From contig UQCS01000009.1 of the NCBI GenBank assembly GCA_900539605.1, positions 1 through 53,580 on the forward strand: a stretch of 53,580 nucleotides of DNA. The letters run 5' to 3'. The stretch is from an uncultured Azospirillum sp. Lineage in GTDB: Bacteria > Pseudomonadota > Alphaproteobacteria > RF32 > CAG-239. A program made the translations under genes and the position numbers. Below, one piece after another: positions 25,368 through 33,919 of this stretch (positions within the stretch are counted from its first letter, which is position 1; every line of letters begins with the position of its first letter). The notes under the pieces were generated by a model. That model was not told where the DNA came from. It worked only from the letters and a program-made list of their open reading frames with translations, and did not search any database.

Positions 25368-26438
25368 ATGGCTAAATTTAAAAATATCGAATTCCTGCGT
25401 TTTGTTTTTTCCCTGATCATCGTTCATTTTCACCTATATTCCAGTATCGGCAACACCTTCGGTATTCCTTTTTATCAAACGATGGGAACTGCTGTCCGAG
25501 ACGGATATCTGGTGGTTGAAATGTTTTTTATTTTATCGGGCTTTTTTCTCGGCCGCAATTATCAACGCGACACTTCTCCCGCATGGACGGATTTTGCCGT
25601 CGCGAAGATCGTTCGTATGTGGCCGCTGGCCGCGTTCATATGGTTGTTTGACATCGCGGCCTATCAAAATTTTGAGATCACTTACACCGCTTTTTTAAAC
25701 CTCTTTTTTCTCCAAAGCACTGGGTTGGTTCTCAATTACAGATTATCGGTATTGATGTGGTTCATTTCCGCCTTGTTTTGGGTTTTGCTTTTTTATTATT
25801 ACCTGCTGAAAAATTTTGATCGGCAAAAAACCGACCTGTTAATAGCCCTGATTGTTTTTTTCTCCTATGTTGCGGTGACCAATCACAACCACGGCGCCTT
25901 GAGCGGTGCCGGCGGTCCGGTAATCGGCGGCATCTTCAACCTTGGCATTCTGCGGGCATTGGCCGGTGTCGGCTTGGGCTGCTTTCTGTTCCGGCTTTAT
26001 CATATTTTGAGCATGTGCAACCTGGCACCAAATCGAAAAGCTTTCGTTTTGTTTTCGCTGATCGAAGCCGGTTGTCTTCTGTTTATCCTCGTCAATACCG
26101 TTTTTCGTCATATTTCTTACAGTGACAAATTTGTTTTTATTCCGGTTTTCTCCTGGTTGACGCTGAGCTTCTGTCTGCGCCTGGGCATTGTTTCCCGTTT
26201 GCTGGAAAACGATTTTTCTCAAAAACTCGGCAGATATGCCTATGCCATATATGTGATGCAGGTGACAGCTTTTTATATATGCAACCTGACTTTATGGAAA
26301 AGCGAAACCGTCATGGCGCATCCGCTTTTAAATATCACTTTGTCGCTGGCAATCGCTTTAAGCACCGGTATCGCCGGTTATCATTTCATTGAGGTTCCGG
26401 CTAAGAAAATTCTGAGCCGCCGCAAAAGCGAAAACTAA
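25368..26438 (+). CDS. Acyltransferase 3 family membrane protein (surface polysaccharide O-acyltransferase)
   Basis: 356 residues with about ten hydrophobic segments. The N-terminal KNIEFLRFVFSLIIVHFH and FFILSGFFLGRNY are the conserved family motifs (catalytic region RxxxxxxVxxxH/SGFFL). Family members transfer acetyl or other acyl groups to lipopolysaccharide, capsule or peptidoglycan from the inner membrane. It converges on the GT2/GT32 glycosyltransferase genes; its stop codon overlaps the stop of the GT2 read-through tail. This suggests one glycan-modification locus. The ribosome site is weak (CCGGAAACTGACT). Confidence 0.85.
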   Translation: MAKFKNIEFLRFVFSLIIVHFHLYSSIGNTFGIPFYQTMGTAVRDGYLVVEMFFILSGFFLGRNYQRDTSPAWTDFAVAKIVRMWPLAAFIWLFDIAAYQNFEITYTAFLNLFFLQSTGLVLNYRLSVLMWFISALFWVLLFYYYLLKNFDRQKTDLLIALIVFFSYVAVTNHNHGALSGAGGPVIGGIFNLGILRALAGVGLGCFLFRLYHILSMCNLAPNRKAFVLFSLIEAGCLLFILVNTVFRHISYSDKFVFIPVFSWLTLSFCLRLGIVSRLLENDFSQKLGRYAYAIYVMQVTAFYICNLTLWKSETVMAHPLLNITLSLAIALSTGIAGYHFIEVPAKKILSRRKSEN

Positions 26439-26638
26439 ACCGGCAACGTTTTTCCAGGTTTGATTTTAGCTCTGAAAGTCAAAAAAGGAATTAAACCAAA
26501 TAAAAAATGTTCGGATTTGCTGTTATCGGGCATCGTATAAATCCGATAAAGCAAAATTCCGCAACAATAAATACTGATGGTCCGGCGGCGATGAAAATCT
26601 TTTTGCTTCAGGTAGCACCAAAACCGATACAGATCCTT
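26435..26638 (-). pseudogene. In-frame tail beyond the GT2 stop codon
   Basis: After the GT2 stop (TAA, 26641-26639) the same frame stays open for 67 codons to a TAG. It encodes a plausible protein end including YRIYTMPDNSKSEHFLFGLI and PFLTFRAK. A similar pattern (LLKICYMPPETKVSCLGLL) ends the adjacent GT32 gene. It also matches the Leu-Phe-Gly/Pro-rich tails I know from such glycosyltransferases. This is therefore probably the original C-terminus, cut off by a nonsense mutation. Confidence 0.5.
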
Positions 26639-27535
26639 TTACTCACCCGGAGTCACCGTCTCTCCGCCGTCAAAATCTTCCTTCCGGAGTTTAAGTTCCG
26701 ACAAACGGGCAACAATGCGCCGATAAAACATTTTTTGCGTCGCATGGTCAAGCAGGCTGAAATAATAGCGAAAATTGCGCAGATACCAGAAATAAACACT
26801 TTTTGTCAGCGGCGAACTGATTTTATGCCGGCGGACAAAATGGTTGAAATAGACCAGATCCTTTACCCAATCAAGAACTTTGACGTCTTTGATCCCAGTG
26901 GTACTGGCCGGGTGCTGCCGGTAACAATACACATTGCGAACAAACGACACCCGTCGTGCCGCCAGCCCCACCAGACAGCCCCATGAATTATCTTCGTAAA
27001 AGCTTTTCTCAATAAACTTCAGTTGATTGTCCTTTATAAAACGGCTTTTATGCAAACGGCAGCAGACCGGTGCCATTGCCGCACAGAAATATCGTTCCGG
27101 AATACCGTCGTACCAACTGTCCCACCTCTCATAATTGCAATAGTCCCGCTGCATTGAGTTTCCGTCACGGTCATACAAACGGGTCCCGGTCAGCACAATA
27201 TCGGCATCATCCGCCACCGCTTTGTCATACAGAAGCTGCAAGGCATCATCATCCAACCAGTCGTCCGAATCGACAAACATAATATAGCGTCCCGAAGCCT
27301 GCATCAGTCCCCGGTTGCGGGCCGCGCCCTGTTTGGCGTTGGACTGTAAAAGGACTTTGACCCGGCAATCGGCTGCCGCATAACGACCGAGAACCTGCGC
27401 GCTGTCATCGGTCGAACCGTCGTCAATACAGATAACTTCCAAATCCTTAAAGGTTTGCCTCAATATACTGTCCAAACATTGCGGCAAATAACCGGCGGTG
27501 TTATAAACCGGCACAATAACAGAAATCTCCGGCAT
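26639..27535 (-). CDS. Family 2 glycosyltransferase
   Basis: 298 residues. GT-A fold: ISVIVPVYNTAGYLPQCLDSIL at the N-terminus, CIDDGSTDDS, GAARNRGL and the DxD-type metal site FVDSDDWLDDDAL. It probably adds a sugar to a surface glycan in the cytoplasm. Its ATG overlaps the stop of the upstream GT32 tail (TGATG), and AGGAGAG stands before it, so the two were one operon. The frame beyond the stop codes for a further tail (26435-26638), so the protein may be shorter than its ancestor. Confidence 0.88.
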   Translation of the reverse strand: MPEISVIVPVYNTAGYLPQCLDSILRQTFKDLEVICIDDGSTDDSAQVLGRYAAADCRVKVLLQSNAKQGAARNRGLMQASGRYIMFVDSDDWLDDDALQLLYDKAVADDADIVLTGTRLYDRDGNSMQRDYCNYERWDSWYDGIPERYFCAAMAPVCCRLHKSRFIKDNQLKFIEKSFYEDNSWGCLVGLAARRVSFVRNVYCYRQHPASTTGIKDVKVLDWVKDLVYFNHFVRRHKISSPLTKSVYFWYLRNFRYYFSLLDHATQKMFYRRIVARLSELKLRKEDFDGGETVTPGE

Positions 27536-28539
27536 CAGTCTCTCCTCACGATTTTGAACAACGTCAGTCCACCCAACAACGATAATTTAAAATAACGGGG
27601 TGTCCTTCGAACGATTAACAGCCCCAGACAAGAAACCTTGGTTTCGGGCGGCATATAACAAATTTTCAGCAACGGCAGTTTGAACAAACCATATGACAAA
27701 TACCGGCGCGGCGGCAACGAGGGCGGAACCGGCGCCGGAGAAGGAGGCGGCGGAAGAATACTGTTGCGAAGCCGGACGAAAGCATCGACATGCCATCATG
27801 AACTTTGATTCCAGTGAATAGCTACCGTTTCCGGCGTCACGGCTTTTTCGCCGAAAACGCACCACGAAGGACAAAAATAGCGGCAGGGATAAACCGAAAT
27901 TTGCCGTTGGGCATCGCGATAACGTTGTTGACCGAGATAAATTTCATAGTCGTCGATGCGTCGGTCATTGAAATAATAACCCTCCGACCGCACAGCGAGT
28001 TGAGAAGAATCGTAAGGCACCCGGGCAAAACCGCTCATTTCGGCAAGCACCTTTTTCATGACCAGCGGAATCATCGGTTTTTTGATTTCGAACACCTGTT
28101 CCGACTGATAGAGCTTCATGGTCTCGGCAATCAGCGGATGACCGGGCGTACTTCCCATCACGGCAGGCTCGGGGATGTTTTCCTGCTGGTGAATATCACT
28201 TTCAATACTGACAAAAAAACCGTCCTCCAGAAACTTGTCAAAGTTTTGCAGCAACTGAACATCCGTATCCAGATAAATCCCCCCGTATTTGTTAAGGGCA
28301 TACAAACGGACATAATCGGAAACAAACGCCCATAACTTAAGTTCATATGCTTTGCGGACAAATAACGACTGTTGCAAAATCTGACCAAACTCGGGACTTT
28401 TCTCATGCCACAGCATCAGCGCATAATCGGGACAAGTTTTTTTCCAAGAATATAAGCACATTCGGAACTGCGGTTTTTTTCCTTTGGTCCATGGATGGAC
28501 GTCATCATAAAAATAGTGGATAATCTTTGGTATTTACAT
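27535..28539 (-). pseudogene. GT32-family glycosyltransferase broken by two in-frame stops
   Basis: The frame from ATG 28539 reads Met-stop(TAA, 28536-28534)-IPKIIHYFYDDVHP..., the usual start of GT32 enzymes with codon 2 mutated. The body is intact: MCLYSWKKTCPDYALMLW, YGGIYLDTDVQLLQNFD with the DxD site. It then hits TGA at 27798-27796 after AIHWNQSS. The same frame continues WHVDAFVRLRN..., a proline-rich linker, and a tail with LLKICYMPPETK that ends at 27535, overlapping the GT2 start. Restart at 28461 would give 221 residues lacking the first sugar-nucleotide strand. Alternatives: sequencing error at two places, or decoding of the stops. The first half of the DNA upstream (28540-28643) holds no gene. 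Confidence 0.7.
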
Positions 28540-28643
28540 GATTTTTTCCAGTTAGTCACTGTCGCATTTTAACGTACGTATTTTTGCGTTAACAAGACGA
28601 CGGAACCAAGAAAAAACAGCGCGGTATTTCCCTAAAAACTACA

Positions 28644-29366
28644 TCAGCACACCCGCGCCACCGTCAGGGTGTCAACCGAACGGGCACCGGCTTTTTTCAG
28701 GGCAAACGCACATTCCCGAAGCGTTGATCCGGTTGTGAGTACATCGTCAATCAGCACGATCCGTTTACCTTTGATTTTTTCCGGTGCATCTACCGAAAAG
28801 GCATTTTTAACGTTTTTCACTCGTTCGGCCCCGGAGAATTCTACCTGAGGCCGGGTCTTTTTGTGACGAACCAAAGAAAAACAATCCACCGGCAAGGAAG
28901 TGTAACGTCCCAGTTCATAAGCCATTAACGCCGACTGATTGTAGCGTCTTTTGACCAGCCTGGTATAGTGAAGCGGAACAGGAACAATCAGATCAACTCC
29001 GGCCGCAAAGATGTCTTTGCCGGCCACTTTCATCAGCGCGGCCAACAAGCGGGCATTTTCGGTTTTATCCATAAATTTGAAAGCCAGAATCAGATTCTTT
29101 GAAGCATCGTCATAATACAGCGCCGAACGACTGAGACGAAACGGCGAACGCTGCTTTTTCAGACAAGCGGCACAAAGCATTTTCCCGCGCATTTCGCTTT
29201 CATTCAAAGGATGGCCGCACCTGCGGCAATACGGCGGATAAATAAAGTTCAGTTCCTGCAGACATTTTTCGCACAATTCACCCTCGGCAGTCAGAATCTG
29301 TCCGCATTTACGACAACGGCGCGGCAGAATACTTTCGAGAACAGCCTTTAAAAATTTTGCCAACAT
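28644..29366 (-). CDS. comF: ComF family phosphoribosyltransferase-like protein
   Basis: 240 residues. An N-terminal zinc-finger region has Cys pairs (CRKCG, CEKC, CRRCG, CAAC). A type I phosphoribosyltransferase fold follows, with the PRPP-binding motif RIVLIDDVLTTGST. ComF (GntX) proteins are linked to DNA uptake in competent bacteria; the reaction is not established. It starts three bases after the sucD-like stop, so it is the last gene of a sufE-sucC-sucD-comF run. Confidence 0.9.
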   Translation of the reverse strand: MLAKFLKAVLESILPRRCRKCGQILTAEGELCEKCLQELNFIYPPYCRRCGHPLNESEMRGKMLCAACLKKQRSPFRLSRSALYYDDASKNLILAFKFMDKTENARLLAALMKVAGKDIFAAGVDLIVPVPLHYTRLVKRRYNQSALMAYELGRYTSLPVDCFSLVRHKKTRPQVEFSGAERVKNVKNAFSVDAPEKIKGKRIVLIDDVLTTGSTLRECAFALKKAGARSVDTLTVARVC

Positions 29367-29369
29367 CGT

Positions 29370-30242
29370 CTACAGCTGCAGCTTTTGCAGTTCCTCATGA
29401 ATCCGGTTAATTTGCTCCACCACTACCATCCCGGAAGAAACCATCGCCTGTTTTTTATCCTCGGCCGTGATTTTGCCGCGGGTAATAATGTCGCCGGCAT
29501 AGCCGACCGTAGCGCCGAAAGCCTGAGAATTGCCGGCAACAAATCCGATCACCGGTTTTTTGTGTGTACAGGAACGGTACCATTCGGCGCCCTGTTCTTC
29601 AAAAGTGCCGCCGAGCTGTCCGATCATCACAATCGCGCGCGTGTTGTCATCCTCCATAAAACGGGACAACACATCAACAAAATCAATCCCGATCACGGTA
29701 TCGTCTCCCAGCCCGACGACGGTTGACTGTCCCAACCCGGCACGGCGGGTTTCCAACACCGCCTCATAAGTAAGGGTTGACGAACGCGAAACGATACCGA
29801 CCTGCCCGGGAATATGAATATTTTCGGGAAAGATGCCCAAGCGGGCTTCACCGGGCGTAATCAGCCCCGGCGTGTTGGGTCCGATCAAACGGGTGGAACT
29901 GTTTTTGAGAATATTGCGTACTTCCAGCATATCGCGAATCGGAATATTGTCAGAAATACAAACCACCAGCTCCAGTTCTGCTTCCGCCGCTTCGGCAATT
30001 GCAGCCTTTACTGCCCGCGCCGGAACAAACATCAGCGAAGCGGTGGCACCGGTGGCCGCTTTGGCTTCTTTGACGGTATTGAAAACCGGCAGCCCCAAAT
30101 GGGTGGTTCCGCCTTTTCCGGGCGTTACCCCGGCAACGATATCGGTACCGTAATCCAGAGACCGTTTGGTATGAAACGACGCCTGGGTTCCCGTCATCCC
30201 CTGCACCAGCACTTTGGTATTTCGTCCGGCTAATATTGACAT
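29370..30242 (-). CDS. SucD-like succinyl-CoA ligase alpha subunit lacking the catalytic histidine
   Basis: 290 residues from the ATG at 30242. The CoA-binding domain is present (MTGTQASFHTKRSLDYGT, GVTPGKGGTTHLGLPVFNTV). The active-site loop normally reads GHAGAI, with the phosphorylated histidine; here it is VGYAGDII (Tyr248). The glutamate that contacts it (MIGEIGG in the enzyme) is Gln209 (MIGQLGG). Tyr is one transition from His, but the paired change argues for altered function rather than random decay. The rest of the frame is intact. The start overlaps the sucC stop (TGATG). It may make an altered ligase, a CoA-binding regulator or an inactive paralog. Canonical sucCD would then be elsewhere. 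Confidence 0.85.
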   Translation of the reverse strand: MSILAGRNTKVLVQGMTGTQASFHTKRSLDYGTDIVAGVTPGKGGTTHLGLPVFNTVKEAKAATGATASLMFVPARAVKAAIAEAAEAELELVVCISDNIPIRDMLEVRNILKNSSTRLIGPNTPGLITPGEARLGIFPENIHIPGQVGIVSRSSTLTYEAVLETRRAGLGQSTVVGLGDDTVIGIDFVDVLSRFMEDDNTRAIVMIGQLGGTFEEQGAEWYRSCTHKKPVIGFVAGNSQAFGATVGYAGDIITRGKITAEDKKQAMVSSGMVVVEQINRIHEELQKLQL

Positions 30243-31444
30243 CACTCGTTCTCCCGTACCGCTTGCAAAATCCGATCTACAGCTTCTTCCATATTATGGG
30301 CGAGAACCAACGGCAGTCCCGACCGTTTAAGAATATTTTCCGCCTCGTCGCGGTTGGTTCCTTCAAAACGAATCACCAACGGAATATTCATTCCGACTTC
30401 CGCCGCGGCATCAATAATACCGTCGGCAATCAGATCACAACGCACAAAACCGCCCAGAATATTGATAACGATCCCTTCCACCCGCGGGTTGGTGGCAATG
30501 ATTTTGATACCGGCGGCAATTTTATCGCGGTCAACGCCGCCTTTGACATTCAGCCAGCAGGCAACGCCGCTGCCGCGGCTTCTGACCAAATCGGAAATTG
30601 CCATTGCCAGTCCTTCGCCGTTAACGATACAGCCGATGCTGCCGTCAAATTCGTGATAGGTAAAACCATATTTCGAAGCTTTCAGCTCCCGGGCATCGGT
30701 TTCATAATCGTCTTTCAGACGCTGATTTTCCGGATGGCGGAACAAGGCTTTGTCATCAAGAGTGATTTTGGCATCCAGCGCCATGATATCGCCGTTTTTC
30801 ATCACCCCCGCCGGGTTGATTTCGATCATCAGGGCATCGTTGGCCATAAATGCCTTAAACATGCCGCGCAAGAAAAGATAAAAACTGTCATAGCTGCGCG
30901 GTTGCAATTTTAAGAACTCTGCAGCGCGGCCGGTTTGGGCATGGGTGGGACCGGTCACCAGATCCAGCGGCAGACGAAAAATCCGGTTGGGGTCAGATTC
31001 GGCAATCGTATTGATGTCATCGTCACGCGTGTTGGCCAGCAGTAGCGTCACTGCCGGGAGCGTACGGTCAATCGCCATGCCGGCGTAAAAAGTAAATCCG
31101 ACTTTATTGTAAGCTTCCACATAGACACGGCTGACCAGTTTTCCTTTGGTACCGGTTTGTTTGGTAACCAACGTCGAACCAAGCATAGCTTCGGCTTCGA
31201 CAGACAGATCTTTGAGACTGTGCACCAGGCGGATGCCGCCGCGCGAGCCGGCACGGGGTTCCAAAAAACGACCGGAATTGCGGGCGCCGGACTGGATTTG
31301 CGCTTTGAGTACCCACGGGCCTTTGGCGGTTACCGCTTTGGCGGCCCGACGCGCTTCTTCGGCGGTATAGGCAATTTTTCCCTTCGGGATTTTAATCCCG
31401 TTGCGGTTCAAGATTTGTTTGGCCTGATACTCGTGAATATTCAT
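30242..31444 (-). CDS. SucC-like succinyl-CoA ligase beta subunit, divergent
   Basis: 400 residues from the ATG at 31444 (AGGGA upstream), MNIHEYQAKQIL as in SucC. ATP-grasp domain first, CoA-ligase domain second. Landmarks match E. coli SucC (ALMIEINPAG, VNGEGLAMA, GGFVRCDLIADGII). Phosphate-binding motifs differ: the GGRGK loop reads GARNSGR, and LDVGGGA reads LNVKGGV. These changes parallel the loss of the histidine in the partner SucD-like subunit. Starts 22 bases after sufE; co-transcribed with sufE, the alpha subunit and comF. Confidence 0.87.
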   Translation of the reverse strand: MNIHEYQAKQILNRNGIKIPKGKIAYTAEEARRAAKAVTAKGPWVLKAQIQSGARNSGRFLEPRAGSRGGIRLVHSLKDLSVEAEAMLGSTLVTKQTGTKGKLVSRVYVEAYNKVGFTFYAGMAIDRTLPAVTLLLANTRDDDINTIAESDPNRIFRLPLDLVTGPTHAQTGRAAEFLKLQPRSYDSFYLFLRGMFKAFMANDALMIEINPAGVMKNGDIMALDAKITLDDKALFRHPENQRLKDDYETDARELKASKYGFTYHEFDGSIGCIVNGEGLAMAISDLVRSRGSGVACWLNVKGGVDRDKIAAGIKIIATNPRVEGIVINILGGFVRCDLIADGIIDAAAEVGMNIPLVIRFEGTNRDEAENILKRSGLPLVLAHNMEEAVDRILQAVRENE

Positions 31445-31466
31445 GCGGCAGTCCCTGTCGTTACGG

Positions 31467-31877
31467 TTACGGCTCAGCCGCATATAACCGGATTTTTTCA
31501 ATCATTGCTGTCAGTCCGTTGCGGCGACTGGGCGAAAGGTGTTCTTGCAAACCAAGCCGAGAAAGCGCCGCAAAAGCGTCAAAGTCGCGAATCTTGGCAG
31601 CGGTCTGGCGGTTGAACATCGTCAGCACCACCGCAATCAACCCGCGCACAATCGCGGCATCGCTGTCCCCGCGAAACGAAAGCAGCCGTTCGCCGTCGGC
31701 TTCCGAAAATTCGGGAACCAACCACACTTGCGACTGGCAGCCGCTGACTTTCCAATCATCGGTCTTGTATTTTTCTTCCAGCGGCAGCAGTTTTTCGCCA
31801 AGATCGATCAGATAACGGTACTTGTCTTCCCACTCATCCAACAATTCAAAATTTTCGCTTAATTCATTAATATCCAT
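31467..31877 (-). CDS. sufE: SufE sulfur acceptor protein
   Basis: 136 residues. Takes persulfide sulfur from SufS and passes it to the SufBCD scaffold. The acceptor cysteine is Cys47 in VSGCQSQVWL. It is not in the suf operon (36-43 kb) but heads the sucC/sucD-like unit 4.4 kb away. This separation is common. No anomaly is seen in the sequence. Confidence 0.93.
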   Translation of the reverse strand: MDINELSENFELLDEWEDKYRYLIDLGEKLLPLEEKYKTDDWKVSGCQSQVWLVPEFSEADGERLLSFRGDSDAAIVRGLIAVVLTMFNRQTAAKIRDFDAFAALSRLGLQEHLSPSRRNGLTAMIEKIRLYAAEP

Positions 31878-31946
31878 GATCAGTCCTCTTCTTTTTTGTT
31901 TTGTACCATCAATCGGGTTAAAGGTCTATCTTTTTTTAATTAGTAT

Positions 31947-31974
31947 TTGACTCAACCATAGAATCATATATAAT
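31947..31974 (+). promoter_or_regulatory. Predicted promoter of GNAT gene
   Basis: TTGACT (31947-31952), 16 bases, perfect TATAAT (31969-31974), 38 bases before the GNAT start, in the gap divergent from sufE. Confidence 0.55.
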
Positions 31975-32012
31975 TTTTGCAAAATTTTAACCCGTCAGCC
32001 CAAAGGTTTCCG

Positions 32013-32747
32013 ATGAAAATATCAATCCGCAGCCTCGAAAAACGCCTGAGTATGATTTTACCTCTGGCCGAAGCCTATCAACGTTCTTACAATAAACTTT
32101 CTGCCGACTACAAATCCGAGCAGGAAATGGCTCTTTATACCCGGGGCTATTTCATTAAAAAACTGTGGAAAATGGCCGAAGACCGACAGTCGTTGGTGGC
32201 CGTGCTGCAGGTTAATGACGTGCCGCGCGGCTTTATCCGCTATTCGGCCATCCCCGAATATTATACCCGCCCCGAAGACCGGCAGGCTCAGGAAGTGGAA
32301 AAAGGCTATCTTGACGGTTTTGAATTTGCCTGGTGCCGCAAAATCCGTTTTGACCGCGAAGTCGAATTAAACGACAAAACCCTGATCGTCAATCAGATTT
32401 ATCTTGATCCGCAAGTGCAGCATCACGGTTTGGGTACCCTGCTGTTTGAACAAACGGTTCCGGAATTGAAAAAACTGGGCTATCAAAACCTGATTATCGA
32501 ATATAACGCCAACAACACCAACGCCAAAAACTTTTACCAGAAACTCGGCTTTGCTCCTTTCGCCCAAACCAAAGACTTTGATCATATCCTGAAAAAAGAA
32601 GACGGTCACACCGTTTTTTGCATCAGTGACGTTCACATCGCCCATACCGGAATTGACAACGCGCTGGAGCATCTGCGGTTGCGGCGACAAATGAAACAAA
32701 CTTTCGTAACCGTATTTGACCAAAGAAAACATGAATCAACTCGTTGA
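32013..32747 (+). CDS. GNAT family N-acetyltransferase
   Basis: 245 residues. The C-terminal half has the acetyl-CoA fold: IVNQIYLDPQVQHHGLGTLLFEQ (beta4 and the pyrophosphate loop, here QHHGLG), then NLIIEYNANNTNAKNFYQKLGFAP. Substrate unknown. The ATG at 32013 follows AAAGG. It overlaps the downstream peptidase gene by 17 bases, so the two form an operon. Confidence 0.85.
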   Translation: MKISIRSLEKRLSMILPLAEAYQRSYNKLSADYKSEQEMALYTRGYFIKKLWKMAEDRQSLVAVLQVNDVPRGFIRYSAIPEYYTRPEDRQAQEVEKGYLDGFEFAWCRKIRFDREVELNDKTLIVNQIYLDPQVQHHGLGTLLFEQTVPELKKLGYQNLIIEYNANNTNAKNFYQKLGFAPFAQTKDFDHILKKEDGHTVFCISDVHIAHTGIDNALEHLRLRRQMKQTFVTVFDQRKHESTR

Positions 32748-33834
32748 CAATATTCTCAAGCTGGTCCAAATTCCCAGCGTTTCGGGAGACAATACCCAGA
32801 TCCGCCGGGTTGTCGATGCGGTCAAAAACGAGCTGGCACCGCCGGGAGCAATCATCCGCGAATTTAACTTTGAAGGCGCCGATCCGGTTCTGTTGCTTGC
32901 CAACTGCCCGGGCGAGCAGTTTGATATTTTAACCGTTGGGCATCTGGATGTTGTTCCGGCAGATCAAAAACTTTTTTTACCCATAATCGAAAACGGCCGC
33001 ATTTATGCGCGCGGCGCGCTCGACATGAAATCATCAATCGCCGTCAATCTGGCCGCGTTGGCTTATGCAATGGATAAAAATATCCGCTTCGGGGTTCTGA
33101 TTACGACTGATGAAGAAACCTCCAGCAACGGCATTAAGGCGTTGGTTAAAAAGCAGCCGATTGAAGCGCGAATCGTCTTTGATACCGATGCCGGCGATCT
33201 ATATACTTTGTGCGACAAAGCCAAACATCCGGTAACTGTCAAAATAAACGCCGCCGGAGAAAATGCCCACAGTTCCCGCCCTTGGGACGGGATTAATGCC
33301 ATCACCCGCCTGACCGACTGCCTGACCGAGCTGGAAAAAGACTTTACCCGGTTTGAAAAAGGGCAAGCCCGTCCCGAGAGCATTTGGGTGGACACAATGG
33401 TAGTTACGGCCTTCAACTCGCCAACAACATACAATATGGTACCGGCACAAGCGGAAGCGCTGGTCAACTTTCGCCTCACCGAAGAAATATCCCTGCCGCA
33501 GTTGGAACAGAGACTCCGGGAGAGCACCCGGCAATTTGGCTGCAATTATGAAATTCTGTTATGCAGCCGCGGCGTATATATGAACGCCGATTGCCCGGAA
33601 ATTGCCGCCTACCGGGAAATTGCCGCCCAAACCGTCGGTCGCCCGCTTAAAATTTCACAAATGTGCGGCGGCACCGATGCTCGGATGTTTTCCGATCGTT
33701 CGGTGATTATCATGCACAGCGTTAATGGTGAGAACGCTCACGGCGACCGGGAATATGTAGAAATCGACTCGGTTGAGCAATTGCTGGAAATTGAAAAGAA
33801 ATATATCGATGCCTTTATTGCCGGCAAAATATGA
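32731..33834 (+). CDS. M20 family metallopeptidase/deacylase (ArgE/DapE-like)
   Basis: 368 residues from the ATG at 32731. Two-zinc ligands: His71 in VGHLDVVP, Asp98 in GALDMKSS, the catalytic Glu128-Glu129 pair in TTDEETSSNG, Asp in VFDTDAGDLY and His in HSVNGENAHGDREYV. A dimerisation domain is inserted between. The family hydrolyses N-acyl amino acids or small peptides (acetylornithine, succinyl-diaminopimelate); which one is not clear. It could act on a product of the linked acetyltransferase. A terminator follows. Confidence 0.88.
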   Translation: MNQLVDNILKLVQIPSVSGDNTQIRRVVDAVKNELAPPGAIIREFNFEGADPVLLLANCPGEQFDILTVGHLDVVPADQKLFLPIIENGRIYARGALDMKSSIAVNLAALAYAMDKNIRFGVLITTDEETSSNGIKALVKKQPIEARIVFDTDAGDLYTLCDKAKHPVTVKINAAGENAHSSRPWDGINAITRLTDCLTELEKDFTRFEKGQARPESIWVDTMVVTAFNSPTTYNMVPAQAEALVNFRLTEEISLPQLEQRLRESTRQFGCNYEILLCSRGVYMNADCPEIAAYREIAAQTVGRPLKISQMCGGTDARMFSDRSVIIMHSVNGENAHGDREYVEIDSVEQLLEIEKKYIDAFIAGKI

Positions 33835-33873
33835 GTTCTTTTTATCTGTTTGCTGCCCGCAAATCATCAAAAC

Positions 33874-33905
33874 AAAAAGAGCCGGTATAAAAACCGGCTC
33901 TTTTT
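33874..33905. terminator. Bidirectional terminator between M20 peptidase and antiporter
   Basis: A5GAGCCGGT / ACCGGCTCT5: a 13-pair stem with A and T tracts on both sides, serving both convergent genes. Confidence 0.88.
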
Positions 33906-33919
33906 CACACACATCTTGT

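Noticed and set aside
26507..26986. Plus-strand frame overlapping the GT2 3' end
   Set aside because: It is antisense to GT2 and to its read-through tail. The minus-strand translation is the one that resembles a protein.
27796..27798. TGA decoded as tryptophan (alternative genetic code)
   Set aside because: TGA ends gpsA, hslU, comF-operon and other intact genes here. Read-through by a changed code would extend them. A local nonsense mutation is simpler, especially since TAA also interrupts the same gene.
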